In this document: one piece after another, positions 25,919 to 37,206 of the stretch
Numbering within the stretch: the first letter of the stretch is position 1
How the letters are laid out: every line of letters begins with the position of its first letter
Assembly: GCF_905147045.1 (NCBI RefSeq)
Contig: NC_065891.1
Location: 11,541,001-11,605,000, forward strand
DNA: 64,000 nt
Reading direction: 5' to 3'
Origin: Nymphalis io
Lineage: Eukaryota; Arthropoda; Insecta; Lepidoptera; Nymphalidae
Position numbers and translations under genes: made by a program
The notes under the pieces: model-generated
Told to the model about the DNA's origin: nothing
Database searches by the model: none
What the model saw: only the letters and a program-made list of their open reading frames with translations

Positions 25919-26237
25919 TCTGCCTCGTTGGTCTAGTGGCTAGATATAAGGCCGTAGACCCCGAGTCCTGGGTCAGTAAAAAGTTTTTGGGTTTTGCTGT
26001 CGAAAATTCTCAGTAGCAGCCCGGAGTCTGGAAATTGGAAGTTTGTATATTCTCGTGCCTCGGAAAGCACGTACAGTCATTGGTCCTGCGGCTGAACTCT
26101 TTCTGGTCGTGTCGGATTGCCGTCCCATCAGATTTTGAGAGCTAGGGAATAGAAAGTACATCTGTGTTTGCGCACATCTTGTATACTATTATGATATCCT
26201 GCGCAGTTGACTAATCTCTTTTGATATTATTATTATA
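25919..26237 (+). repeat. SINE C copy (plus strand)
   Basis: tRNA-like head 'tgcctcgttggtctagtggc' at the start, then the SINE C body and a 'gatattattattataa' tail. The B box has decayed (gagtcctgggtca). Confidence 0.9.
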
Positions 26238-28289
26238 AATTAAAAAACTTTATTTCTAAAATATGTTGTTGTTACTTGCTGATTTTGTACAATTATATTA
26301 TTATTATATTATTACAGTACGAATATTTTCCGTTTCCCCGAAGAATTTAATGATTTTGGTTTTTCTCTAAACTTTGATTTTTTCCAAAAATTTTGCGATA
26401 GTTTTTGATATAAAACATAAATCTAATAAGCTTTTCCTCTTGAATCTGTTTTTAGAATTTTTTTCTTTGAAGTCGTAGTGCTTTGTCTTACCAAATAAGA
26501 TCGTTTTTATTTGGTCTTTCTACGATTAATTGTAAATATTGAAAAGAATAGACTGAAAAGTCTCCCTCGAATACAATGCAATAATACCCCTGAACATTTT
26601 GCTATAGCCTTTATGGTAAGAGCAATAAGAATTATAATACTATTTATTTTATTGTGAGTTTTATGAAGTAAATTCATCGGTCTGGATCTCGCAAAGCTTG
26701 CCTCAACGATTACAAAAAGTCCAATCAGATTCTATTGAATTAGTCCGTTAAGAACGGAATACTAGTCGATTTTAAACGATTTTAAATGTTACTGAATAGT
26801 ATTTCTAACTTGCTTGAATAAATTGTTACATTGAATCTTTTTTGTCAGAACCAGACTAGAGTATAACACAGATGCATAAGTCTGGAAGCTGAATATGTTA
26901 TAAATAAAAAGTATGTTTCATATATTATCCAAAATTTACTTGATTATTTACTTATTTATAATTATAACCTATATTATAACTATGTTAATAGTTTTGCTGC
27001 GATGCGATGCGATTACACATATCGGCTTTTCGATAATTTAGTTATTTACATATATTTACTTCATTCTTTTAATAAGAATTTAGTGTGTTAAGTGGACAGA
27101 TTTGATTTTTTTTAGAACCACATATTTGTATCTTACATAATATGTCACCACAAGGCATACATCTAAAAAAAATTAAGTACACTAACACCATTCAATATTT
27201 GCATTTCAACATTTAATTAAAAACTAGATTTATTTTATAATTTAAGATTCCAAAAATAAATGTACAAAATTTACAGTTTGGTACACTTTGAACTTGCTCA
27301 ATGTTTATCCGTTTTATATCGGTATCATATACGGGTTTTAACCGCGATCATACTGTTTTTTTTTTATTTTACGTGACATTTCGCCTACATGTCGTTATGT
27401 TAATTCGATGTTTTCCCTTAGTGTGTATTACGAATGAAAGTCTTTGATTCAACGCGTGCGACATTTTAACTATCGTAAATTTATATAGATACGAAAGCGT
27501 GTATGTTTTTGTGACGCACCCTATTTGACAACTGGCGACAGTGGAACTCGTACTAATCCTCAAATATAACATGTTCTTATTTCTGTGATCTGAGATCTCT
27601 ACTTCTTTCGTTTCATTTTATAATGAATAATATTGCGCGCATTTATAAACCTTAATCATACAAAACATACTTCATATACATAAAATATGAAACTGTATGA
27701 TATCAAGAGTAATATGTATTTTGACTGACTTTACATAACTAACTTACACATTTGTCCTTTGAATTTTTAAACTTAAACCAGTTCAGTCCAGCTTTGATGT
27801 AAATTAGTTAGAACTTATTTTTGACCCCAAGAAGGGTCAGAATATAATCATGTTACCCTTGAACACGAATTCCTCGCAAACGAAGACGCGGTTTGCAATA
27901 CGTTTAATATACGAATGACATAAATCCATAAGTAGGCTTCTTAAAATATATAGGCGATTTTCATTTCTTTTGCTTACAAATCGAACAAGAAATACAATTT
28001 TATATTGAAAACAATTCTCGGAATTTTAATCTTCATTAAAAACTGTTTCTTACAAAGTGCTGAATATAAGAAATTCTTTAAATTTTATGGACTTGTTAAA
28101 ACTTTTTTCTTAGTTTTTTACGTCTTAAAATAGAGTTCGAATTTAATAAAATAAATTATTTCATTTTCAATTATGGTTTACTTAAGCTCTTAATTTGACC
28201 GGCTTACAATTTTGAGTATAGTGTTACTGTACAAAGGAATCATTTTGTTTTTTAAATTCCTACAGCTCTATAAATATATTTTAATATAT
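26238..28289. other. A+T-rich non-coding stretch
   Basis: Two kilobases with no recognised gene or repeat. Confidence 0.5.
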
Positions 28290-28695
28290 TATCTATACAT
28301 GTAATAAATCTGTAACTGATCACTGTCTATAAATGGAAGATATATGAATAAAACTATTTCCACGGGCCTTTATCAACGCAATAGAACCCAAAACAATGAT
28401 TGTTAGAACTTTTGTCTGTTTGTCTATGTGTATGTGTACGCTAAACTTAGAAACGGCTTAATGGATTTGAGTTTGGTTTTCACTAATGTATTGTGGCTAA
28501 CTTCACTTAAAATTTGGTGTTTGTTTTATTTCAATCGGTTTAAAAATCATAAGGTTCTGTCAATTTAAAGTATCACGTCGAACATTAATTCGATAAAATT
28601 GCTATTATACAACTGTTCTTCCAATGTAAGTTGAACTCAGATCAATTAAATTAAATAGGGTTCGGCTTATGCTGGTATTGTCGGTGAACTCGCCC
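28290..28695 (-). repeat. Dispersed repeat family H, copy 2
   Basis: Inverted relative to 270-825, with collinear similarity over its whole length. The complement of 'tctatacatgtaataaatc' marks the end shared with 800-825, and 'ccaatgtaagttgaactcag' marks the other side. Confidence 0.7.
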
Positions 28696-29234
28696 ATGCG
28701 TATATATATGCCTATCTTTTAAGGTTTACTATAACCTTTTGTATGGTAATCAATTTTGTTCTAAAATAATGCACTATATGCATGTCGTTTTTATAAAATA
28801 TTAATTCTTATGAAACTTTCATAGTGATAGGACCATAGACAGCTTAGTGCATTTTATAGTTTTGACATATTATTACAACGGGTAGTTTAGTATGTTGTTT
28901 GAAAATACTCATGCATAATACATAAGTATTTATTTTCGGTTTGTAAATAACTTTGTAAGTTAATGTTTGTAGATTAGGTAATTATTTCGTATCGTTGCCT
29001 CAAATTTTTTATACTTTTGTAAAATTTATACTTAGTCGGTTAGTTTGACAACTGAAGTAAAGCCTTAAATATATACAAATAAAAATTAAAAAATAGTACA
29101 AATCGTGACCGCGTGGAATGATGGCAAGAATGCTAGCGGCATTTCCCCTTTGAATCGCAATTCCGATTCTCTGAGCGAAAAAAGGAACCAGTTAGTCGGT
29201 TAGTTGATAATAAGTACTTATTAAAAACACAGAT
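28696..29234. other. Non-coding stretch
   Basis: No gene. 29100-29190 ('ggaatgatggcaagaatgct') is less A+T-rich and may belong to the Helitron relic that follows. Confidence 0.4.
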
Positions 29235-29540
29235 ATACGTTTAGGATTTAAAAGGACACAACATCCTGTGAAAGTATCGTTTGCAGTCACAATAAATAAA
29301 GCACAAGGAAAGACATTCAAGTATGTCGGAATAAATTTAAGGGAATGACGTTTTTCTTATGTATAATTCCAATTGTATGTTTCCCTATCTCTAGATAAGT
29401 ATTTACTTGGCAAAAACCAAATAAATACTAATATTCCACGAAAATAAAAGTAAAATAATGTTGTATATACTGAAATATTATAAGTCTGCTCTTAGTGATT
29501 TTTTAAAGTTATACGCGGATGAAACCTCGGGCAAGGCTAG
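29235..29540 (+). pseudogene. Helitron helicase relic with 3' terminus
   Basis: Translation of 29250-29370 gives 'HPVKVSFAVTINKAQGKTF' then 'KYVGINLRE', a stop and 'RFSY'. This is the signature of the last motifs of the Pif1-type helicase in Helitron Rep-helicase proteins. Faint further similarity (YV..SR, then NNVVY) runs to about 29465. At 29537-29540 the sequence ends CTAG|T, the Helitron 3' terminus, preceded by the decayed 'cgcggatgaaacctcgggca' also typical of these ends. Order and spacing fit the 3' end of a once autonomous element. Stops and frame changes make it non-functional. Confidence 0.7.
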
Positions 29541-29636
29541 TTTTTATTAAGAACTGGGTTATTCTATATAATAAAGTACTGGAATTTAAATACTATTGTT
29601 AGAATTATTATATACGTATATATATAACATTCACAC

Positions 29637-30030
29637 GTGACGATGATGATGTCCTCCTGACCAATTTCGGCCACGATGGCCATTCTCAAATGATAGTAGC
29701 TAACAGCGCAGGACAGCCAACCTTAGGAACTAAAATGCTATGTCACTTACTGTGTCTGAAGTTACACTGATTCACCTACCCCGGGAGTATCACATCATCC
29801 TTACCAAAACACAACCATTATAACTAGTGCTGTTTAGCGGCAGATATGACAAGCGATGGTGTGACCTACGCAGACGGGCTTGCACAAATCCCTACCACTA
29901 ACTACACAATAATCCGATGGGACGCCAAATCTGATACAAACGGATACAGTTCAGGCGCTGGACCAACATATTTATGTACTTTCCGAGGCACGGTAATCGT
30001 TTCACAGACTCCAGGCTGCTATTAATAAAT
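29637..30030 (-). repeat. SINE C split by a SINE B
   Basis: 29640-29704 and 29908-30030 are two parts of one minus-strand SINE C ('cctcctgaccaatttcggcc'; later 'tttccgaggcacggtaatcg'). About 80 nt of the C body between them are replaced by a SINE B fragment. The tRNA head is missing. Confidence 0.75.
29705..29901 (-). repeat. SINE B fragment nested in SINE C
   Basis: 'ccaaccttaggaactaaaat', 'ttacactgattcacctaccc' and 'gacgggcttgcacaaatccc' are SINE B words in order. The 3' box and tail are missing. Confidence 0.7.
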
Positions 30031-30304
30031 TCTATATATACAGGAATTTTCAAAAGGCGTCAAATCTGTTCTTGTTGTTTTTTTTTCATAACAAATAATG
30101 TTAAAAGCTATTTTGAAACTTGTAACCTAGTTTAATATAATTCAAGGCTAGAAAGACTCGTCCGTGTAAAATAGTGGGAATCAACACCTGTTTTGGGCTT
30201 CATTTATTTAGTTTTCGAACAGTGGCCTTCTCATTATTACCTTCTTTAAAAACTTACGCTTAGTTATATTTCAAACAATTGCAAACAATTATACATATTT
30301 TATG

Positions 30305-30375
30305 TGAAACATATACTAGCGTCCTTTGGGGTTAAGACTGCCTTGACATCAAATAGCATGACGCTCTCTTATGCA
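30305..30375 (+). repeat. Family G repeat, fragment
   Basis: 'agcgtcctttggggttaaga' then 'agcatgacgctctcttatgc' align with 38225-38283 ('ggcgtgtcttgggaatcaat', 'acatgacgcttttttatgc'). Confidence 0.5.
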
Positions 30376-30409
30376 TTATGGCTGGGTGGTTTTAAAGTCA
30401 AAGGGGTTT

Positions 30410-30535
30410 TAATTGAGGAATTTTCAGTAGCCGAACGAAGTTTAGAACATGACAGCGTTTATACTCCTGTGCCTCGGAGAACACGCAAAGCAATTACTTC
30501 TGAGGACTGGAAACTCTTTTCAGTCGTATTAGATT
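30410..30535 (+). repeat. Degraded SINE C body
   Basis: 'gaattttcagtagccgaac', 'tatactcctgtgcctcgga' follow the SINE C body order (gaattttctcagtagcagcc; acactcccgtgcctcgga). Confidence 0.6.
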
Positions 30536-31244
30536 TTTTTTCCCACAACAACAACAACACAGGCGGACCTGTAACTATGTTTCCACGTTATACAAGGTTT
30601 AATATAATGATATTTAATAAATTATTATGCTTAATATAATTTTACCATACAATATATTTTATCTTTTAAGTATTTCAAGGCGGGCTGTTCCAAAAACGAT
30701 AACATCTGAACAAAATCTAAGTAATTATAGTTAATATACAGAAAGCGCGTACTTTGTGGTTTGCGTGCTTAAAACATTTGTAACTATTAATTACTAATAT
30801 TGCGTAATTTCAAATGCCATTACTGGTACATGGCGCGTGGCCAATGGTGGCGAGTGTCGATGACGTGATAAATGATTGAGGAAAGTGTGATGTCATCTCC
30901 ACAATTACTTCTATTTACATTACAAATGTTACCCAAATAAAACTTTATAAATAAATAAGGAAAAAAAATGTTTAAGCTTATTGAGTGAAACATAAAAAAA
31001 CTACGCTTTCCTGAGCAAGTTTCATTTCAGAAACGAATAAGTAAGTGAGAGTATCAGGGTCGTGAGTAGCCATACTTTTTTCTGTGCTATATATAATTAT
31101 ATATCTTATCCTGTATAAGTTTACTTGCTATCGGAAATTGATTAACTTTCGTTAAAGGTTTAATAACTTTTGTAAACTCGAACATTTTTGTACATTACCA
31201 AAACCGCGAAATACATTTATAATACTGTGTATTTTTGATCTGAA
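30536..31244. other. Non-coding stretch
   Basis: Nothing recognised. Confidence 0.5.
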
Positions 31245-31465
31245 ATATCTATTGGCATGCCTTGGGAGTAAGACGGATTCATTCATTGCTGTGACGGCAA
31301 ACAGGTTGACGGTTCACTAATGCCGATATAACCCCTCTCGGCGGTCGCTCTCCCTTATCCTTAGGGAGTACCTTTGTGTATGAATATAAGAAAAATGTAT
31401 TTTTTTATTATTCAAAGTATGTTTTTTTTTATTTATTTTACTCCATACTTATTTATTTGTTCTTG
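31245..31465 (+). repeat. Family G repeat, copy 2
   Basis: 'attggcatgccttgggagta', 'gctgtgacggcaaac' and 'ttattttactccata' occur in the same order and similar spacing as in 38215-38465. Class unknown; no ORF is shared by the copies. Confidence 0.6.
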
Positions 31466-32587
31466 TAATTATAAATTATAATCTGTATTAATTAATGTCG
31501 CGATTGTGATTTTATTTATTTTATATATTACCTTTATCTGTATAATTAAACTTTATTCGACGGTGGTCAAACCACAAACCGAAATTTATCATGTAGGATC
31601 GAGAGCACATCAATCTGAAACCTGTCGCTATAACTGGAGCTCCGCTTTAAGGCAAACTGAGCGCGAATGAAGATCAAGTTATGCTGGTAAATCCTAAATT
31701 CCCATTAGAATTAAATGTATGCGTATTTTTTATTACTTTTTTATTTGCGCTTCGAAACAATCTTTCTTACCATTTTTAACTAAAAGTATTTTGTATGTTT
31801 CATTTTGTCAATTAGCTAATCTATTTACATACTATTAGCTTACATATACATTTGATATATTCATTTTTTTTGCCTAATGAAAAAGGCTTGGCTGATACAC
31901 AGACAAGTAATGTAGTGATATAATCAAACTCAACGAAAAAAATATAGGGGTTCTTATGTAAGCACATTAAACGAGATAAAGCATTAAGAAAAACAAAAAA
32001 AAATATATATAAAAAAATTAACATTTGCCAAATCGTTATATTAAATACAATCTGCACGATACAAACAGTAAGTTATCGTACAAACGTACGATATACGAAT
32101 AAATTCAGAGATAGGTAATAGCAAACTTTTAACAAACACACCGATGCTAGCAACCGAACGTAAATCATAGACAATCTTTGTTTACGAGCGCTGATAACTG
32201 CCGACCGTGTACAAAGTTGCTTTGAGATTTTTATACATTTTCTTTAGAGTTTTGTTTCGTAGTTCAACTTTGAAAATGTTGTCTTTAGTTTATTGGTTTT
32301 AGTTTGCCTTATTGAACAGTTTTGTTTGACTTATCGCACATAGACCATAAGAATGTGTTACGTTTTTTTTTTATGGTAACATTTTATTTATCATCTTATT
32401 TACGGTACAAAGAAAAAGTTAAATATAGAAAATTGATGATATGAGAACCCGCTATGTATAGACATAGCGGGTTTATTTGTACTAATTTATTTATAAAAAT
32501 TATAATAATTTATTTATACCAAGGCTCTATAGCCTACTGAATTTTAATTTGTGTTAATTAATCTTGTAGAAAATTGAGGAAGCTGTG
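31466..32587. other. A+T-rich non-coding stretch with one hairpin
   Basis: No gene. 32446-32457 and 32462-32473 form a perfect 12-bp stem (aacccgctatgt / acatagcgggtt) around a 4-nt loop. Nothing else recognised. Confidence 0.6.
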
Positions 32588-32705
32588 TCTTATTTAACTA
32601 AAATTCTGCTACGTGTGCACTAACCCTCATTGCAGCAGCGTGTTAAATTAAGTTCTAAACCTTCTCCTCAAAATAAAAGTCTTAGTCCAGCAGTAGGACA
32701 TTTAC
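32588..32705 (+). repeat. Degraded SINE A 3' part
   Basis: 'aaattctgctacgtgtgcac', 'ttctaaaccttctcctcaa' and 'tagtccagcagtaggacat' follow SINE A order. Confidence 0.65.
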
Positions 32706-32769
32706 GGGGACATTTACACAGGAGCATATTAATGACCTAAAGTACATTGTTTACTATTTATTTTAGTAC

Positions 32770-32842
32770 CAACGTCTATAGGAGTTGGTGATCACTTATA
32801 ATCATACTATTTGACCCACGTTTCCGCTTTCCTGATGTAAAA
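32770..32842 (+). repeat. SINE B 3' end remnant
   Basis: 'ttggtgatcacttataatca' then 'gcttt cctgatgt' and A-rich DNA correspond to the SINE B 3' box and tail. The upstream half is missing. Confidence 0.4.
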
Positions 32843-34022
32843 AGAATAATGATTCTATTATCTAGATATGAAATATAATATAAACAGATTTTTTTAGTTT
32901 AGAACTCTCAAGAAGTCAAAAACATATTTTAATAAAATTCTGTGCGTTACACCTAAGATAATATATTGTAAAAAGGGAAATAAGGATGCTCTATTTTAAA
33001 ATTTACTTTGTTAAATATGAAAACTTGTTGTGCAAGTTAGTGTTTATCCTCAACCTGTACAGCACCACGATTCAAAGTAAGAATAATTTTACTCCAAGTG
33101 AAACCTCATCGAGTGAAACTACAAAGGTATACAATTTATTCAACGACATTGAATATCCAGTCTTTGGGGACAGGACAAATATTTTCCACTTTGCACTTAA
33201 CCACTTGGAATGCAACACAAAGGACTTTGTACGCCTGCTGTGAGCGCCTTTGTACGACAGCGGTATTGTAGGTAATGTTTATTGAATGCAACACCAACGA
33301 TGAATTCTGTGGAAAAAAATCGGGAAACAATTGAAGTTTTGTCGTTTCACTAACTGTAATGTGAAGATTGCTACATTAGTGGTAAGCTAGTTTTTTGCGT
33401 AATATAAAATTTCTTAAGTAAGAATAACTTCAAAAGTTTAGCTATTTTTGCATGAAAGATTATAATTATTTGTATCAATTACAATTATTATCATCATTTG
33501 ATTGTATTAGATTTTTTTGTGATTGTTATTATGCTATTATAATTGAATCAATTATATCCCTTTTCAACATCATCTAACAGATCATTTAAACTTAGAATTT
33601 TGATTAAGTTACATAAAATAATTCGAATTTATTATAATAGTTAAATATCTTTTTCAATTTAAGTAATGCTCTTGTCTCGTAAAACAACCCGTTACGGAGA
33701 TAGGAAAGTTCGTTTCAAATAGATAGCACTTCTAATTTATACCTTCGGAACGAAAATCGTGGGTTGTAAGACAAAGTTGAAGAACCCAATTTTTTGGCAA
33801 AGTTAGCTTGTTATCTCGAAGGTTATGGCCAAGATTCAAAGTCGTTCTTTTATTTTATATCAATTTATTTAAGGGTCCCTGAGCATGACCTCATAAAACT
33901 TTTCAAAATGTTACTAAACTTTTAATTTTAATGAATGAAATTCAACAAAATTACTTATCCTAATTAATATTAAAGAGTCACAGTTGTCATATTTTCTAAA
34001 TAGACAGTATGATATAAGTCAC
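32843..34022. other. A+T-rich non-coding stretch
   Basis: An 85-codon ORF at 32986-33243 has no recognised domain and is probably chance. Confidence 0.45.
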
Positions 34023-34270
34023 TTGGTGGTAGGGCTTTGTGCAAGCCCATCAGGGCAGCTACTAAGCTCTCTTAATCTATCGCCAAACAGCAATAGATAG
34101 TATTGTTGTGTTCCGGTTTGAAGGGTAAGTGAGCAAGTATAAATATAGTTACGAAGATTAATTCCCAAAGATGGTGGCGCATTGGGCGATATAAGGAATA
34201 GTCAATATTTTTTATAGTGCCAATGTGTATGGGCGGTGATGAGCACTTGGTGGTCCACTTGCCCATCCAT
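34023..34270 (+). repeat. SINE B, diverged
   Basis: 'cttggtggtagggctttgtg' start, 'attgttgtgttccggtttga' middle and a decayed 3' box ('gagcacttggtggtccactt'). Older than the 21101 copy judging by many substitutions. Confidence 0.8.
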
Positions 34271-34511
34271 ATATCTATAATTCTCTACATAGTCAAAGTA
34301 TTTTAACGATTTTCATACAACTTTAATGTAATAGAAACCAAATATTTTTAAAAATTAAAGTTCAATAACGATTCAAGTTCAATAATAATTACGAGCTGAG
34401 GAGGCCCAGCAGAAAGATATCGGCTATTAATATTGCTATTACATAATATTAAAGTGGACAATAACAAAATTTATTCACATTACAGTATATGAGTGTATAT
34501 GTATATTTTTC

Positions 34512-34684
34512 TTGACGGTGAAGGAAAACATCGTGAAGGAATCTGCATGTGTCTAATTTCATTGAAATTCTGCCACATTTGTGTTCTACCAACCCGCATT
34601 GGGGCAGCGTGGTGGAATAAACTACAAACCTTCTCCTCAAAATGGAGAGCAGGCCCAGCAGTGGGTCATTAACGGGCTGTTACT
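34512..34684 (+). repeat. SINE A, 5'-truncated (plus strand)
   Basis: 'gacggtgaaggaaaacatcg' to 'taacgggctgttactg'. The tRNA head is missing; the RTE-like 3' end is well kept ('aggcccagcagtgggtcatt'). Confidence 0.85.
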
Positions 34685-34863
34685 GTTTATTTTTTTAAAT
34701 ACTGCTTTTAAAAAGAATTTCAAATACTTTTAAATAACTTTTTGCTCAACGATAAAACATAATTTTAAGAATGGAAGAAAGAGACTTTTAATTTAATTTA
34801 AATATTACTCTGAACAAATGCACCATAGCGTAGCAAACAACGTTCACTATATTATATTTTGAG

Positions 34864-35021
34864 GCAACTAAACGATACAGAACATGTATGCACCGCCCTA
34901 ATTAGTGCTAAGAATGGAAAGTTGCTGAGCAAATGGAGTTCAGAATCGGAGTCTGATTATGATTTAATGAGTTGTTGCACATCAAGTTTGACAGATGCCC
35001 ACGTTAAATCTACCGTACGCT
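34864..35021 (+). CDS. Candidate host-gene exon (unrecognised protein)
   Basis: The frame is open for the whole 158 bp. It is preceded by a T-rich tract ending in ag (34862-34863) and followed by a perfect donor, gtgagt, at 35022-35027. It encodes about 52 residues, including 'TALISAKNGKLLSKW' and the acidic, serine-rich 'SSESESDYDLMSCCTSS'. Codon use is mixed and G+C is higher than in the flanking DNA. I do not recognise the protein. The RTE copy at 35059 begins 32 bp after the donor would end, so it would sit in the intron. A chance ORF remains possible, as no neighbouring exon was found. Confidence 0.35.
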
Positions 35022-35048
35022 GTGAGTGTGTTGTTTATACTTTACCTT

Positions 35049-35058
35049 ACTTTATATA
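35049..35058. repeat. Target-site duplication, 5' copy
   Basis: ACTTTATATA immediately before the RTE 5' end. It is identical to 36348-36357. Confidence 0.9.
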
Positions 35059-35134
35059 GTTAGCCGTGTGGTGACGGCGACGAATATACCACCCCATCTC
35101 ATCCCGTGGGGGGCGTATAAGTCGACCCGAGGGA
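35059..35134 (+). promoter_or_regulatory. Structured 5' leader of RTE copy S
   Basis: A stem 35068-35073 / 35087-35092 (GTGGTG / TACCAC) begins 9 nt inside the 5' end. Downstream is a decayed version (35103-35134) of the box CCCRTGGG + TGTCGTAAGAGGCGACT found in copy R and LINE L. Confidence 0.6.
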
Positions 35135-36347
35135 ATATACACCAGATAACGGGCAGCAGCGTCTCTCTGAGTACTATGACCAACTTATTGCGATCGCCAA
35201 CCCGACTGCCAAGCGTGGCGATTATGGCATATCCCCAATGACTCATACAACTAAACCACGGCCCCTAGTTCCCGGCAGCCCTGCTATTCCTTGCCTTGGT
35301 AACAGCTATGGTAACGGCGGGGCAGGGGGTGCTAAGAATCCCCGGCAGATTTCGTGTTACCAACACCGATGACCTTTGGCCCTGACAACATATAACACGC
35401 GTACACTGCGGACCGATGAGAAGATCATCGAACTGGAAGAAGAACTGAGCAGGTTACATTGGGATATCGTCGGATTATCTAAAGTCCGAAGACAGGGGGA
35501 ATATACGATAATCCTGAAATCCGGTAACCTTCTCTACTTCGGAGAGGGGGATCAACTGGCCTAAGGTGGTGTCGGGTTCATAGTCCACAAGTGCCTCGTT
35601 AACAACGTTGTGAAGTGCTCACTATGCTCAATGACCTCAGCAGGATCTCCCAACAAGTGGGTCTTAAAATGAACATCGAAAAAACGAAAATAATATCGAA
35701 CATCCATGTTGCACCCACTCAAGTCAAGGTTGGAAATTCTGCACTCGAAGCTGTAGACAACTATGCTTACCTAGGTCAAACCATCAAACTAGGTGGGTTC
35801 GACTTCGAGAAAGAGGCCAATCGTCGAATCCATCTCGGCTGGGCAGCGTTCGGGAAGCTACACGATATCTTCTCATCCCAAATACCGCAGTGTCTCAAGT
35901 TGAGTCTTCGACCAGTGTGTGTTGCCAGTGATGACTTAGAGATCAGAGACGTGTTCACTCACTATGAGCTTCATAAAAAGGCTCAAGGTCACTCAAAGAG
36001 CAATGGAGAGGGCTATGCTCGAAGTTTCTCTGCGAGATCGAATCAGAAGTGATGAAATCCGCAGGCGAACCAAAGTAACCGACGTAGCCCGAAGAATTGC
36101 TTATTTGAAGTGGGAGATGGCGGGGTACATTGCTCGCAGAACCGATGGCCGCTAGGGCAGAAAGGTTCTCGAGTGGCGACCACGAACCGGAAGACGCAGC
36201 GTCGGCAGGCCCCCTACAAGGTAGACCAACGACATAGAACGAGTCGCGGGAAGCCGGTGGATGCGGGCAGCGCAAGACCAGCCAACGTGGAAATCCTTGG
36301 GGGAGGCCAGCAGTGGACGTCTTCCGGCTGATATGATGATCATGATG
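35059..36347 (+). pseudogene. RTE LINE copy S, internally deleted
   Basis: An exact 10-bp target-site duplication sets the ends: 5' GTTAGCCGTGTGG, 3' tail ...CTGATATGATGATCATGATG. After a leader of about 310 nt, 35376-35564 encodes the start of the endonuclease ('TYNTRTL', 'SRLHWDIVGLSKVRRQG'). The catalytic Glu of the usual GLSE is Lys here, and a stop follows 'GEGDQLA'. About 1.9 kb, including the reverse transcriptase core, is missing relative to copy R. Coding resumes at 35615 ('QQVGLKMNIEKTKI', 'YLGQTIKLGGFDFEKEANRR') and continues through frame changes to the C-terminus. Inactive. The deletion may predate insertion, since both termini are preserved. Confidence 0.92.
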
Positions 36348-36357
36348 ACTTTATATA
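36348..36357. repeat. Target-site duplication, 3' copy
   Basis: ACTTTATATA right after the RTE tail. Confidence 0.9.
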
Positions 36358-36993
36358 AAAATATTAGCCTACTTTACTTACCCAAAGAGTTAACTATGCA
36401 GTTTAAAAGCAGTTAAATAAACCCGTTAATTAATTTCAAATCAAGTATTTTAAATTAAACAAAATAAATGTACAAAACAAAGTAACTACAGTTTTATTCA
36501 AAATTTTAATGCTTTAATTTCGTACTTAATTTATTTATAAGTGCTTTAGTTCCGCAATTAAAACAAAAAACTAGAATATTAATGTATTTTTTATACCGAA
36601 ACATCGTTATTAAGGCGAATTTAAGTAACTTAAAAATAATTAATATGAACGTTCATTTTGCGTGCAAAAGAAATGTGGTTAGTTCGCCCCAGTTAGATTC
36701 TCTGTAAGTTCTTTTTACTCTATGATTGCTATCACGACGGTTTGTTATCCGTACCGCCCGCAAGTACTGTTTTTTTCGCTTTTACATCATTCGTTTAGTT
36801 CCTAGAATTTTCTGTTACAGTCTTTATAGAATTGAACTTAATAATTACTGAAATTGTTGAATTTGAGATCTTAAATGAAACGATAAGCAATATTATGATA
36901 AAACATCGTTCTATTGAATATGAGTCACTGTTGTTTGCTTAAGTTTTGGGATTTGAGTGGGAGATTATTTTGTATCCCTGCTTGGATTTGCCT
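36358..36993. other. A+T-rich non-coding stretch
   Basis: Nothing recognised. Confidence 0.5.
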
Positions 36994-37206
36994 TTTTTTG
37001 GAGAAGTTTCGAGCTATTTCAACCACGCTACTCATATGTGGGTCGGTGAATACACACGTGGCAGATTTCACCGACACATGTTTTCCTTCACCGCCATGAG
37101 AACAATTTTAAACACAAGTAAATACACGAGAGTTCATTGGTGCCTGTGCTCAAACCCGCAATTTTTGGTAATGATTTAAGTTTTCTAATCACTGGGCTAT
37201 ATCAGA
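36994..37206 (-). repeat. Degraded SINE A with head
   Basis: Plus-strand 'ttggagaagtttcgagctat', 'acacgtggcagatttcaccg', 'ttttccttcaccg' and a decayed tRNA head ('ctcaaacccgcaatttttgg', 'ttttctaatcactgggc'). Confidence 0.7.
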
